64,000 nt of DNA from the NCBI RefSeq assembly GCF_032399705.1, contig NZ_CP135922.1, positions 3,286,001-3,350,000 on the forward strand, read 5' to 3'. The stretch comes from Paenibacillus sp. BIC5C1 (GTDB taxonomy: Bacteria; Bacillota; Bacilli; Paenibacillales; Paenibacillaceae). A program made the position numbers and the translations under genes. Positions 7,593 through 16,885 of this stretch are shown piece by piece; position 1 is the stretch's first letter; every line of letters begins with the position of its first letter. Under the pieces are notes generated by a model, which worked only from the letters and a program-made list of their open reading frames with translations, was not told the origin of the DNA and made no database searches.

Positions 7593-9884
7593 TTAAACCG
7601 TTGTTGCAACGTGCTTTTCACGAGCAATCTTAGTTGCATCAACCATGTTGCGCAAGGAAGCAACGGTTTCTTCGAGTCCACGAGTTTTGAGACCGCAATC
7701 CGGATTAATCCAGAACAGTTTAGGATCCAATACACGCAAGGCGCGTTCGATCATGTTCGTCATTTCATCCACACTTGGAACACGTGGGCTATGGATATCG
7801 TATACGCCAAGTCCGATGCCCAGTTTATACGTGTTCAACTCAAAGCTGTGAATCAGTTCACCGTGACTACGGGATGTCTCGATCGAAATAACATCGGCAT
7901 CCATCGCTTCGATGGAATCGATCATGTCATGGAATTCGCAATAGCACATATGTGTATGAATTTGAGTCGTGTCTTGAACCGTGCAAGTGGAGATACGGAA
8001 AGCTTTGACAGCCCAAGCCAGATAATCGGCTTGCTCGTTTTCCTTCAACGGCAGTCCTTCGCGAACCGCTGGCTCATCGACCTGGATCATGCCAATACCT
8101 GCTTGCTCCAGTGCTTCGACTTCTTGTCTCAGTGCATACGCCAATTGATATGCGATGTGCTCGCGCGGGATGTCTTCACGTACAAATGACCAGTTCATGA
8201 TGGTGATCGGTCCGGTGAGCATTCCTTTTACAGGACGTTTTGTTTGGGACTGTGCGTATTTGGTTTCTTCAACGGTCATTTCTCCGGTAAATGCAACGTC
8301 TCCGAAAATAATTGGTGGTTTTACGCAACGGGAACCGTATGATTGTACCCATCCAAATTGTGTGAAGGCAAACCCTGCAAGTTTTTCGCCAAAGAACTCT
8401 ACCATGTCGGTACGCTCAAACTCACCATGCACGAGAACATCAATCTCAATCTCTTCCTGAATTTTGATCCAGATATCAATTTGATCCCGGATGAAAGCAG
8501 CATACTGCTCATTGTTCAACTCACCCTTGCGCCACAATTGACGTGCTTTACGCACTTCTGCGGATTGTGGGAAGCTGCCGATAGTCGTTGTCGGGAAAAG
8601 TGGCAATTTCCATTTGTCCTGCTGCGCGATATGACGCTCGGCAAACGGACGGGAACGTTCCGGCTGTTGAACGCTGAGTGTTGCCACGGCTTCTTGAACA
8701 GCAACACGATTGCGCTCTTCGGATTGCTGGAGAGCCTGGATCGTACGATCAGAATTTTCAATTTCAGCGATGATTTCAGCGTTTCTTGAAGACAATGCTT
8801 TTGTCAGAAGAACGATCTCGTCCAACTTTTCATCTGCAAAGGCCAGAGCATTTTTCAGTTCGGATGTGAGTTTAGTTTCACGTGCTGTCGTTACCGGAAC
8901 ATGAAGCAAGCTGCATGAGGATTGCACGATTAAACGTTCAGGTGTTACGAGTTCAGCCAGTTCATCCAACAGCTTCAGTTTTCCTGGCAAAGAGGCTTTC
9001 CAGATCCCGCGGCCGTCAATAACCCCAGCACCCAAAACTTTATCCGCTGGGAAACCGGACGTTTGAATGGACTGAATGTTACCTGTGGCTCCGTGTACAA
9101 AATCAAGTCCGATACCTTGAACCGGCAGGGCAACAATGCTGCTATAGTTCTCTACGGATTCAAAGTAGGTTTGCAGCATAATGTTCAGACCCGGTACAGC
9201 AGATGCAAACGTCTCATAAATTTTACTCAGCAGCTCTAGGTCAGCGTCACTTGTTTTGGTAACGAGGATTGGCTCGTCAATCTGTACCCACTGAACTCCT
9301 TCATTTGCAAGCTCTTGAAGCACTTGTACATAGAGCGGAAGCAAGCGGTCCAGCCAAGCATTCGTTTCGGATTTATCGTATCCTTTGGACAGTTTCAGGA
9401 AGGTCAATGGACCGACAAGAACCGGTTTGCCTTCAATGCCAAGCTTTTCTTTGGCTTCACGATAAGCAATAAGGGGTTTATTTTCCGTAAGAGCAGGGGA
9501 AGCGTCGTCCAGTTCAGGTACGATATAGTGATAGTTCGTGTTAAACCATTTTGTCATTTCACTTGCTGCTGCATCTTTCGTTCCCCGGGCAATTCCGTAA
9601 TAGACGGACAAAGGTACAGCGCCACCGTCATATGCAAACCGTTTTGGAAGAATTCCGAACATAACGGCAGTATCCAGAATGTGATCATAGTAACTGAAAT
9701 CATTGACAGGAATAAGATCAATACCTTTTTCTTGCTGCTTGCGCAGATGATTTAACCGAATCTCCTGCAATCTTGCTTGAAACTCTGTTTCTTCGAGCTT
9801 GCCTGACCAGAATGCTTCCAAGGCTTTTTTCCATTCCCGATCCGCACCAATTCGTGGATATCCCAATACGCTGCTTTTTGCCAT
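7593..9884 (-). CDS. metE: Cobalamin-independent methionine synthase
   Basis: A 763-residue 5-methyltetrahydropteroyltriglutamate-homocysteine methyltransferase, the last step of methionine synthesis without B12. The duplicated two-barrel layout is intact: N-terminal [20 protein letters not shown] and C-terminal [31 protein letters not shown]. The zinc ligands are visible as HMCYCEF and as Cys730 in NPDCGLKTR. The length is normal. The start lies behind GAGGAG. No S-box or T-box leader is recognisable upstream; instead a dyad suggestive of a LysR-type regulator lies about 85 bp away. The gene stands alone, facing the esterase. Confidence 0.97.
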   Translation of the reverse strand: MAKSSVLGYPRIGADREWKKALEAFWSGKLEETEFQARLQEIRLNHLRKQQEKGIDLIPVNDFSYYDHILDTAVMFGILPKRFAYDGGAVPLSVYYGIARGTKDAAASEMTKWFNTNYHYIVPELDDASPALTENKPLIAYREAKEKLGIEGKPVLVGPLTFLKLSKGYDKSETNAWLDRLLPLYVQVLQELANEGVQWVQIDEPILVTKTSDADLELLSKIYETFASAVPGLNIMLQTYFESVENYSSIVALPVQGIGLDFVHGATGNIQSIQTSGFPADKVLGAGVIDGRGIWKASLPGKLKLLDELAELVTPERLIVQSSCSLLHVPVTTARETKLTSELKNALAFADEKLDEIVLLTKALSSRNAEIIAEIENSDRTIQALQQSEERNRVAVQEAVATLSVQQPERSRPFAERHIAQQDKWKLPLFPTTTIGSFPQSAEVRKARQLWRKGELNNEQYAAFIRDQIDIWIKIQEEIEIDVLVHGEFERTDMVEFFGEKLAGFAFTQFGWVQSYGSRCVKPPIIFGDVAFTGEMTVEETKYAQSQTKRPVKGMLTGPITIMNWSFVREDIPREHIAYQLAYALRQEVEALEQAGIGMIQVDEPAVREGLPLKENEQADYLAWAVKAFRISTCTVQDTTQIHTHMCYCEFHDMIDSIEAMDADVISIETSRSHGELIHSFELNTYKLGIGLGVYDIHSPRVPSVDEMTNMIERALRVLDPKLFWINPDCGLKTRGLEETVASLRNMVDATKIAREKHVATTV

Positions 9885-9968
9885 GACGTAAAACTCCTCT
9901 ACAATATGTTACCAAAAAGTTATCACATATCTGGAGTTATAATGTAATTCCATTAAGTTATATCTAGC

Positions 9969-9985
9969 TATAGCCTATGGCTATA
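9969..9985 (-). promoter_or_regulatory. Dyad upstream of metE, LysR-type operator candidate
   Basis: TATAGCC-TAT-GGCTATA is a 7-bp inverted repeat about 85-100 bp before the metE start. It resembles the TATAGTT-N-AACTATA boxes of the MtaR/CmbR-type LysR regulators of methionine genes in Firmicutes. The position suits an activator. No LysR gene is in the window. Confidence 0.4.
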
Positions 9986-10006
9986 TCGGTGTGGCATGAA
10001 GGCTAT

Positions 10007-10036
10007 TTGTAATGGCAAACATCAAAATAGTATAAA
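10007..10036 (+). promoter_or_regulatory. SigA-type promoter of the SMR efflux operon
   Basis: TTGTAA at 10007-10012 and TATAAA at 10031-10036 with an 18-bp spacer, about 80 bp upstream of the first SMR gene and immediately before the palindromic operator. Confidence 0.55.
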
Positions 10037-10048
10037 ACTGTACAAAAA

Positions 10049-10062
10049 ACCGTCCGGACGGT
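10049..10062. promoter_or_regulatory. Palindromic operator of the SMR/TetR operon
   Basis: ACCGTCCGGACGGT is a perfect 14-bp palindrome placed at roughly +6 to +20 of the predicted transcript. The operon ends with a TetR gene, and TetR repressors commonly use such GC-cored palindromes, so autoregulated repression of efflux is likely. Confidence 0.65.
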
Positions 10063-10115
10063 ATAGTTAACTGGAGATTGAATATTGTTATTTATGTGGG
10101 AGGTGGAATGAGAGC

Positions 10116-10436
10116 ATGGTTGCATATTTTTTATTGGGATTGGCGATTGTATCTGAAGTTTTTGGTAGTTCCATGATGAAATTATCAAATGGATTCCAAA
10201 AGAAACTTCCGATAGTAGGATTGGTTTTGGGAATGGGTACAGCGTTCTTTTGTCTTTCTCTGGCGTTAAAAACCATTCCGCTTGGTACCGCATATGCAAC
10301 GTGGTCGGGTGTGGGAACTGCTCTTACAGCACTCGTTGGTATCGTGTTTTATAAAGAGAGCGTGAACCTCAGAAAAATCTCAGCATTAATTTTAATCATT
10401 GCTGGGGTTGTCATTATGAAATTGGCTCATAGCTGA
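10116..10436 (+). CDS. SMR-family efflux subunit (first of a pair)
   Basis: A 106-residue protein with four predicted membrane helices and the essential proton/drug glutamate E14 in the first (LAIVSEVFG), followed by the family's KTIPLGTAYATWSGVGT motif. Small multidrug resistance proteins export lipophilic cations or guanidinium-type compounds in exchange for protons. The second SMR gene is 21 bp downstream; such pairs (EbrAB, YkkCD type) usually form a heterodimer. GGGAGGTGG lies 9 bases before the ATG. Confidence 0.93.
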   Translation: MVAYFLLGLAIVSEVFGSSMMKLSNGFQKKLPIVGLVLGMGTAFFCLSLALKTIPLGTAYATWSGVGTALTALVGIVFYKESVNLRKISALILIIAGVVIMKLAHS

Positions 10437-10457
10437 GCAAGAATGGAGGGATGAATA

Positions 10458-10808
10458 ATGAAAGGTTATTTCGCACTGGCCATTGCCATTATTGCTGAGG
10501 TTTTCGGTACAACCATGTTAAAATTGTCGGATGGATTCACGAATTTGCTACCTTCAATTGGACTTGTTGTTGGCATGGCATTATCATTTTATTTTTTGAC
10601 AATGTGTTTGAAAACCATTCCTTTGAGCACGGCTTACGCCATATGGGCAGGTGTAGGGACAGCAATAACCGCCTTACTAGGCGTCATTTTATGGAACGAT
10701 CCTTTCAACATGCTTTCGGGAATCGGACTTATTTTGGTTATCGGGGGTGTAGTACTATTAAACTTATCGAAAAGTCTCGTTCAATCATCAAACGCAAGTC
10801 AGTCATAA
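10458..10808 (+). CDS. SMR-family efflux subunit (second of a pair)
   Basis: A 116-residue four-helix membrane protein with E14 in AIIAEVFGTTMLKLSDGF and the KTIPLSTAYAIWAGVGT motif. It is about as similar to its upstream neighbour as expected for two halves of a heterodimeric SMR pump. Its slightly longer C-terminal tail is polar. Followed 27 bp later by the TetR gene of the same operon. Confidence 0.93.
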   Translation: MKGYFALAIAIIAEVFGTTMLKLSDGFTNLLPSIGLVVGMALSFYFLTMCLKTIPLSTAYAIWAGVGTAITALLGVILWNDPFNMLSGIGLILVIGGVVLLNLSKSLVQSSNASQS

Positions 10809-10835
10809 ATAAACGTATTTAAAGGAGGTTATCTT

Positions 10836-11378
10836 TTGAGAAGTAATTCAAGACGTCATGAGCTTTTGGCATCCGCATCCTATATTGTTGAACATTTGGG
10901 CATGGAAAAATTAACGTTGGAAGCTGTAGCCAAACATGCGGGAGTAAGCAAGGGCGGATTGCTTCATCATTTCCCGAATAAAGAAGCCATCGTTACAGCT
11001 ATGATCGAGGAATTCGGAGATTCGTTTTTCTCGGAACTACAGCAAAAATCGAGCGAAAGTATAAACGAAGCCGGGAAATGGAGCAGGGCATATATTGAAA
11101 CAACCTTCCATGACTCCAAAACAACTGCAGCTTTGAGTACGGCACTTTTGGCCGTGTTATTTTCAAAGCCCGAATTACTTGCAGCGTACAATAAAAAAAA
11201 TAACGTTCTCCAAGAAGAAATGTTAAATGATGGCATTGATCCTGTGAATGCTGCTATTATCAAATTAGCAACAGATGGGTTATGGTTTTCCGAGATTTTC
11301 GGAATTGGAATCTTGGATCAGGATATTCGAAATCAAGTGGAAGAAAGACTCATGAAGATGTCTTTCGAAGCAAAATGA
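10836..11378 (+). CDS. TetR-family repressor of the SMR operon
   Basis: A 180-residue protein starting at TTG, with AAAGGAGGT six bases upstream. The HTH at about 8-55 reads LLASASYIVEHLGMEKLTLEAV, then AGVSKGGLLHHFPNKEAIV, a very typical TetR pattern. The C-terminal domain is like the TetR_C group (YjdC-like). As the last gene of the SMR operon, with a perfect palindrome near the transcript start, it is the likely drug-responsive repressor. Confidence 0.88.
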   Translation: MRSNSRRHELLASASYIVEHLGMEKLTLEAVAKHAGVSKGGLLHHFPNKEAIVTAMIEEFGDSFFSELQQKSSESINEAGKWSRAYIETTFHDSKTTAALSTALLAVLFSKPELLAAYNKKNNVLQEEMLNDGIDPVNAAIIKLATDGLWFSEIFGIGILDQDIRNQVEERLMKMSFEAK

Positions 11379-11437
11379 GAATGTCCGCATCAACTCTTTT
11401 TTTCATATTTGAAATTAGAAAGGAGAGGTATTCCATA

Positions 11438-12403
11438 ATGCGAGGACTGATGGCTTTCGCAGGATCAAGGCATTTTCAATTAAATGAGGTGACTGAGGGT
11501 GTCTTTGCTGCGATTGCAGTTCCCGGTACAGGTTCATTGGGGAATGCCGCAATCGTTGATTTAGGAGATACAACGTTAGTTGTGGATACATTCACGACAA
11601 TACAGGCTGCAGAGGATTTGCAGGCGGCGGCTGAGTACCTTACCGGAAGAAAGGTTTCCTATGTAATCAACACGCATTGGCATAGTGACCATACTTGCGG
11701 CAATCAAGTGTTTGTCCCTGCGGCTCAGATTATTTCGACAACAATTACTCGTGAGATTATGGATACCTTTGTAAGGAACAGGATAACGCAGCAGCTGGCA
11801 AAACCGGAAGCAATATATGATGCTATAGACGAACTCGATGAACAAATACAACGAGAGACAAACGAAAAGTTAAGACAGGAAATGCAATGGGATAATGCCA
11901 GTGATCGTGAATATATGAAGATGCTCCCCGATCTGGTATATACATTACCGAACTTAACGTTTGATCAGCACATGACGATTCATGGCAGTAAGCGCAGTGT
12001 TGAACTTATTACTTTTGGTGGAGGTCATACCCAGAGTGATGCCCTGGTCTTTATTCCGAAAGACAGAATTGCAATAATGGGGGATCTGGTGTTATCTAAA
12101 CATCATCCGGTTCTTATGTATGCCAATCCTCAGCAATGGCTGGATATTTTGAACAAAGTTGAACAGCTGGATATAGAAATCATCGTACCGGGGCATGGAG
12201 AAGTATGCTCATTGGCTGCATTGCATGAAGTCAAAGCCTACATAGCGAATCTATTGGAGATCGTGACCGACGCTGCTCAAAGTAACCAAAGCTTGGACGA
12301 AATTACTGTACCATCAGCCTATCAGGACTGGTTCTTTACTACGTATTTCAAGTCCAATTTGCAAAGCATCTATGAATGGATCAAGAAAAGTGGTAAAAGT
12401 TGA
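11438..12403 (+). CDS. MBL-fold metallo-hydrolase
   Basis: The start is taken at ATG 11438, behind AAAGGAGAGG; the frame is open further upstream, but that part would overlap the TetR gene. The 321-residue protein carries the metallo-beta-lactamase signature THWHSDHTCGN (about residues 77-87), then FGGGHTQSDA, IMGDLV and IVPGHGE in order, giving the full two-metal site. Hydrolase of unknown substrate, related by eye to quinoprotein-relay/beta-lactamase-like proteins of Bacillales. The 59-bp gap after the TetR gene has no terminator, so it may belong to the same transcript. Confidence 0.85.
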   Translation: MRGLMAFAGSRHFQLNEVTEGVFAAIAVPGTGSLGNAAIVDLGDTTLVVDTFTTIQAAEDLQAAAEYLTGRKVSYVINTHWHSDHTCGNQVFVPAAQIISTTITREIMDTFVRNRITQQLAKPEAIYDAIDELDEQIQRETNEKLRQEMQWDNASDREYMKMLPDLVYTLPNLTFDQHMTIHGSKRSVELITFGGGHTQSDALVFIPKDRIAIMGDLVLSKHHPVLMYANPQQWLDILNKVEQLDIEIIVPGHGEVCSLAALHEVKAYIANLLEIVTDAAQSNQSLDEITVPSAYQDWFFTTYFKSNLQSIYEWIKKSGKS

Positions 12404-12466
12404 ACCTGACACCACCACTTTTGCGGTCATTTGTGCATCTGGTTGTAAAGAAAGTAAATCAATTTT

Positions 12467-12500
12467 AGGGCTCCTTAACAAATGTTGGGGGGCTTTTTTT
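12467..12500 (+). terminator. Intrinsic terminator after the MBL-fold gene
   Basis: Imperfect stem built from GGGCTCC and GGGGGGC around a 13-base loop, followed by seven T. Confidence 0.6.
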
Positions 12501-12609
12501 GTTTTTTTATCCGTTTTTTTTAGCTCGATTAGAAGGGACAGCTATACTTGATGCATAATAATGATAACTAGATCATTGTTGAACTGGAAAATGAGGAAAG
12601 GGTGATTCG

Positions 12610-13488
12610 ATGGGGGTACCTACTTTTCTTGAAACAGGTCATATGACAGAAGGTTTTCCAATCCGGGTGATTCATACCGAGGAACAGTTTAATTTTGCCG
12701 CACACTGGCATGAAGAGGTTGAATTGGTTGTAGTCAATGGCAAAAGCGCGAGAATTGGCGTGAATAACCATGTATTTGACCTTGAACATGGAGACGTGCT
12801 GCTTATTAAACCGGGAGACATTCACTGTTTCTTGCCAGGTACAGATCATTTAACCATTATCCTGTTTCGACTGGAATTATTAGCAGGAAGCTTTACAACC
12901 GAAAGAGAAACCCAGGACCTGGGTGAGCTTTTCAATAAAACGACGGTCATCCCGTGCAGCCTTTGTCATGAGAAAAACCTCGGGAAATATATAGACGCCT
13001 TAGCCAATGAAGAGAAGGATCAACAGGTGGGGTATCGCTGGTTAATGGTTGCCAGATTATATGATCTTATTGTTCATATGCTGCGCACAAAGGCACCGAT
13101 TACAGATAAATTAACTTCAGGTTGGCCCTGTACTCCTTCCAAAAAATTCGAATTTCTCGAATCGGTCTGTGAATACCTGGAAGAGCACTATGCTGAACCT
13201 ATTAAACTCGATCAGGTCGCGGAGCACATTAAATTCAGCAAGTTTCACGTATGCAAACTGTTTAAAGAAATCAAAGGAATCACATTGATGGAATATCTGA
13301 ATCATTTTCGAATCATCAAATCGGAATGGGCGTTATTGTTTCGCGAAGAATCCATTCTGGATATTGCCATTGGTCATGGGTTCAACAATGTGAACTCATA
13401 CAACCGTCTTTTCAAAAAATATAATGACTGTACTCCGTCCGAATTTCGGAAGAAGCATCGTACGAACATCACAACATATGATGGATGA
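12610..13488 (+). CDS. AraC-family regulator with N-terminal cupin
   Basis: A 292-residue regulator. Residues 10-100 form a cupin sensor (FAAHWHEEVELVVVNG, LEHGDVLLIKPGDIHCF), a usual sugar-binding module. The C-terminal 95 residues form the double helix-turn-helix DNA-binding domain (KLDQVAEHIKFSKFHVCKLFK and ILDIAIGHGFNNVNSYNRLFKK). It lies 85 bp before a sugar ABC importer on the same strand and probably activates it. GAGGAAAGGG precedes the ATG. Confidence 0.88.
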   Translation: MGVPTFLETGHMTEGFPIRVIHTEEQFNFAAHWHEEVELVVVNGKSARIGVNNHVFDLEHGDVLLIKPGDIHCFLPGTDHLTIILFRLELLAGSFTTERETQDLGELFNKTTVIPCSLCHEKNLGKYIDALANEEKDQQVGYRWLMVARLYDLIVHMLRTKAPITDKLTSGWPCTPSKKFEFLESVCEYLEEHYAEPIKLDQVAEHIKFSKFHVCKLFKEIKGITLMEYLNHFRIIKSEWALLFREESILDIAIGHGFNNVNSYNRLFKKYNDCTPSEFRKKHRTNITTYDG

Positions 13489-13541
13489 TTCACAATATTT
13501 GGGGAGAAAGCCTTCTTCAAAATCCATATACTCTAATAAAT

Positions 13542-13555
13542 TGTAAGCGTTTCCT
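13542..13555. promoter_or_regulatory. cre-like site before importer 1
   Basis: TGTAAGCGTTTCCT matches the CcpA consensus TGWAANCGNTNWCA at all but two of the fixed positions. It lies about 20 bp before the binding-protein gene, a place suited to catabolite repression. Confidence 0.4.
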
Positions 13556-13573
13556 TTTTGAAGGAGGGGGCCC

Positions 13574-14848
13574 ATGAAGAAGTTTAAGCTTAAATATATC
13601 TCCATGATTGCACTCGTAAGCGCAGTGATAATGGTGTCCGGCTGCCAGCCAAGTGGAGCCAACCAGTCCAAGCAGGAGGAGATCACCGTCTGGAGCTTTA
13701 CGGATGAAGCAGGTTATGCGATTGAGAAATTCGAGGAGAAATACCCTGATATTAAGGTGAACTTTGTCAATATTCCAGGCAATTTCTACATCACCAAGCT
13801 TAAGTCTGCACTACAGACAACGTCCAAGGCTCCGGATGTGTTTATGATCGAGAATGCCAATATAAGAGAGCTGATTGATGTGCCTTATCTGGAAAATTTA
13901 TCGGAGGCACCGTATAACGCAAATGAACTAATTCCAGAGCAATATGCCTTTGTGCAAGCTAATGAGAAGGATAGCGAAGGAAATGTTAGAGCAATCGGTT
14001 ATCAGGGAACGCCTGGAGGCATTTATTATCGGAGAGATCTGGCCAAAGAATATTTGGGTACGGACGATCCGGAGAAGGTAGCGCCGCAAATGGATACATG
14101 GGAGAAGATATTCGAGATTGGAGAGAGGGTAGAGCAGCAAAGTGGAAGTAAAGTTCATGCCCTTGCCAACTGGAATGCAATATCCAATTCGTATGATGGT
14201 ATCCCATGGGTTAAGGAGGGGAAGTTAGTCATCGATCCCACCTATATGAAGGTGCTTGACCTTGTTCGTGAAGCCCGTCAGCGGCATGTGCTTGCAGAGT
14301 TGGATGATGGTAGCGCCGGATATGCGGCTTCAATGCAAAAAGGCCAGGTGATGTTCTATCCGGGAGCAACATGGGCGTTGCAATATACATTTAAGGCAAA
14401 TGCTCCGGATACCGAAGGATTGTGGGGTCTCGCACCGGGGCCATCCGCTTTTAGTGCCGGAGGAACTTATATTGCAATGTATAGCAAAAGTGAAAAAAAG
14501 GATCTAGCCTGGAAGTTTATTGAGTTTTATAACTTTAATCATGATTTTCTGTCTGGGCTTGCGAAGGAACAGGACTATTTTACAAGCAATATGGTCGTGA
14601 ATGATCAGCTTGCTGGATCTGCAACCTCAGCGTATTTGGGCGGGCAGAAGCATTTTGAGTTTTTCTCGGAAGCGGCCAAGCAGGTCCCTGTATATGAACG
14701 AACCAAATATGACTCAATCATTAACAATGATATCTTCAAAAATGTACTCCAGTTGTATCTCAATAACGACATTCAGACCAAAGAAGAAGCCGTAAAACGG
14801 ATCAAACGTGATGTCAAATTGAGATTTCCGGAGCTGGAAGTGGATTAG
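13574..14848 (+). CDS. ABC importer 1: sugar-binding lipoprotein
   Basis: A 424-residue extracellular solute-binding protein with a lipoprotein signal (basic start MKKFKLK, hydrophobic core, lipobox VSGC with Cys24). The mature part has the family-1 pattern EEITVWSFTDEAGYAIEKFEEKYPDIKVNFVN and the central FYPGATWALQYTF. It captures an oligosaccharide outside and delivers it to the two permeases that follow. There is no ATPase gene in the unit. The AraC gene upstream and the cre-like site fit sugar-induced, catabolite-repressed expression. Confidence 0.92.
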   Translation: MKKFKLKYISMIALVSAVIMVSGCQPSGANQSKQEEITVWSFTDEAGYAIEKFEEKYPDIKVNFVNIPGNFYITKLKSALQTTSKAPDVFMIENANIRELIDVPYLENLSEAPYNANELIPEQYAFVQANEKDSEGNVRAIGYQGTPGGIYYRRDLAKEYLGTDDPEKVAPQMDTWEKIFEIGERVEQQSGSKVHALANWNAISNSYDGIPWVKEGKLVIDPTYMKVLDLVREARQRHVLAELDDGSAGYAASMQKGQVMFYPGATWALQYTFKANAPDTEGLWGLAPGPSAFSAGGTYIAMYSKSEKKDLAWKFIEFYNFNHDFLSGLAKEQDYFTSNMVVNDQLAGSATSAYLGGQKHFEFFSEAAKQVPVYERTKYDSIINNDIFKNVLQLYLNNDIQTKEEAVKRIKRDVKLRFPELEVD

Positions 14849-14900
14849 CTTAGAAGTAAGCAAATGACTTTTAATCATCCGATGACTGGGGGTACAAAAC

Positions 14901-15791
14901 ATGTTTGCCAAGTCCATCCGCAAAGACCATTACGGATACTATTTCATTGCTCCGTTTTTCATTCTTTTCGCCATTTTTGGGCTATACCCCATTCTGTATT
15001 CTCTCTATATCAGCTTCACCAACTTTGATGGGATTACTACGCCGGACTTCGTCGGAATGGGTAACTATATTGCTGTTCTGCAAGATCCTTTGTTCTACAA
15101 GACGTTATTTAATACCCTTTTTATCTGGGGTGTCTCTGTAGTTCCACAACTAACCGTTTCGCTTGTACTCGCCTTTATCCTCAACGACAAGCTACTTAAG
15201 GGAAGAGACATTTTCAGAGCGGTTTATTTCTTTCCCAACATCGTGACCGCTGCATCATTGGGTCTGCTTGTGAGTCTGATCTTTGATTGGCAATCCGGCG
15301 GTTTGAATCATTTTCTGGTTCAGGTTGGACTCATCGATAATCCAATTAACTGGAAAAATAATCCCTGGTTTATGCGACTGATCGTTTCATCCATCCTGTT
15401 CTTTCAATACTTTGGTTACTCCATGGTCATCTATCTGGCAGGGCTTCAGGGTATTGATCCCGCTCTGCAGGAAGCCGCTCAAATGGATGGGGCGAAAAAG
15501 AAACATATTTTCATTCATATCATCGTTCCAATGTTGCGCCCAATCATTCTGTTTCAGATGATCACATCCATTATTGGGGGCATTCAGATTTTCGATCAGC
15601 CGTTTACACTGACGAATGGATCGGGTGGTCCGGACCGTGCAGCCATGACAAGTATTATGTATCTATATAATGTGGCATTCCAAAGTACACGTTTTGGTTA
15701 TGGGGCGGCGATTGCATTCTGTCTGTTCATCATCATTATCCTGCTATCGGTCGTATCCTTCATGATGACGAAGCGCAAGAGCCGTGCATAG
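14901..15791 (+). CDS. ABC importer 1: permease (MalF/UgpA type)
   Basis: A 296-residue inner-membrane permease with six predicted helices and the EAA loop reading EAAQMDGAKKKHIFIHIIVP, the contact site for the ATPase. GGGGG precedes the ATG. Partner of the permease 15 bp downstream. Confidence 0.93.
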   Translation: MFAKSIRKDHYGYYFIAPFFILFAIFGLYPILYSLYISFTNFDGITTPDFVGMGNYIAVLQDPLFYKTLFNTLFIWGVSVVPQLTVSLVLAFILNDKLLKGRDIFRAVYFFPNIVTAASLGLLVSLIFDWQSGGLNHFLVQVGLIDNPINWKNNPWFMRLIVSSILFFQYFGYSMVIYLAGLQGIDPALQEAAQMDGAKKKHIFIHIIVPMLRPIILFQMITSIIGGIQIFDQPFTLTNGSGGPDRAAMTSIMYLYNVAFQSTRFGYGAAIAFCLFIIIILLSVVSFMMTKRKSRA

Positions 15792-15806
15792 GGAGGGGGA
15801 AATGTA

Positions 15807-16688
15807 ATGCAAACCGTCAAACCAGTCGAACAACAAAAAGTCACTCTACAGCAATACGATACTGTAAGGCGTCTGACCCTGGGCAAAGTCATCATATATT
15901 TGTGTCTGATTAGTCTTGCCGTAATCTGTATCATCCCATTTTATCTCATGCTCATCTATTCCACACATAACAATGCAACGATTGCATCGACATTTACGTT
16001 TCTGCCTGGACCCTTCCTGTTGGATAATTATACGAACATGGCTTCCAAAATCAATATCTGGCGCGGGTTTGCCAACAGTTTTTTCATTGCCGGAACTTCT
16101 ACGGTGCTATCCTTGTATATCGGTTCCCTGACGGCATATGGCTTCGCCAAATTCAAATTCAAAGGTCGCAACTGGCTATTTCTGTTCCTGCTTGCCACCA
16201 TGATGGTACCTGGGCAGCTCGCACTGATCGGGATGTATCGTCTGTTTAGTACGTTAGGTTTGCTGGACAGCTATGCAGCGATCATTTTGCCGGCAGCGGC
16301 GAATGCATTTAATGTATTTTTTATCAAACAATTTATGGAGAGCAGCATTCCGGACGAGATTATTGAATCTGCACGTGTAGATAGCGCAGGGGAGTTCCGT
16401 ACGTTCAATCAGATTGTTTTGCCCATACTGGGTCCGGCCATCTCAGCCCTTGGCATATTTACCTTTATCGGTTCGTGGAATAATTTCCTTACGCCGCTGG
16501 TGCTGTTTTTCTCCCTGGATAAATATCCGCTTCCGGTACTCGTTGCGCTGGTGCAAGGATATTATGGCATGGATTACGGACTGTTGTATCTGGGGGTTGC
16601 GATCTCGATCTTGCCTATTATCATTGTGTTTGCGATATTCTCCAGACAAATTATAGGCAGTGTTGCCTTGGGTGCGGTTAAAGGATAA
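15807..16688 (+). CDS. ABC importer 1: permease (MalG/UgpE type)
   Basis: A 293-residue permease with six predicted helices and the EAA-loop variant ESARVDSAGEFRTFNQIVLP. It ends with the GAVKG tail common in MalG-type permeases and closes the operon before a terminator. Preceded by GGGAGGGGG. Confidence 0.93.
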   Translation: MQTVKPVEQQKVTLQQYDTVRRLTLGKVIIYLCLISLAVICIIPFYLMLIYSTHNNATIASTFTFLPGPFLLDNYTNMASKINIWRGFANSFFIAGTSTVLSLYIGSLTAYGFAKFKFKGRNWLFLFLLATMMVPGQLALIGMYRLFSTLGLLDSYAAIILPAAANAFNVFFIKQFMESSIPDEIIESARVDSAGEFRTFNQIVLPILGPAISALGIFTFIGSWNNFLTPLVLFFSLDKYPLPVLVALVQGYYGMDYGLLYLGVAISILPIIIVFAIFSRQIIGSVALGAVKG

Positions 16689-16702
16689 CATGTGTACGGA
16701 AC

Positions 16703-16727
16703 TAGTCGCCTTCTTGGCGGCTTTTTT
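16703..16727 (+). terminator. Intrinsic terminator of importer 1 operon
   Basis: AGTCGCC / GGCGGCT stem, 5-base loop, long T run; a member of the recurrent terminator family of this window. Confidence 0.88.
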
Positions 16728-16885
16728 TGTTGTTTATATAAGTATGCCTATTGCAAAAGTGGCGGAACACCATTTTGAAAGCCTTTTCAAAAATCTATGA
16801 TATACTACGGTATGACTGGCATACCATGGAAAAAAAGATGTTCCAACTTATCGTTTCCTTCAATTTCACCTGCAAAGGAGATGTC

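Noticed and set aside
7611..8189. Long frames antisense to metE
   Set aside because: They run opposite to a fully conserved metE frame and have no ribosome binding site or family motif; they are codon-bias shadows.
9885..10115. S-box or T-box riboswitch upstream of metE
   Set aside because: No conserved core and no terminator/antiterminator pair are visible on the minus strand.
16809..16825. GGTATG-ACTGG-CATACC dyad before the YesN gene
   Set aside because: Six-base arms only and no second copy; too weak to report as an operator.
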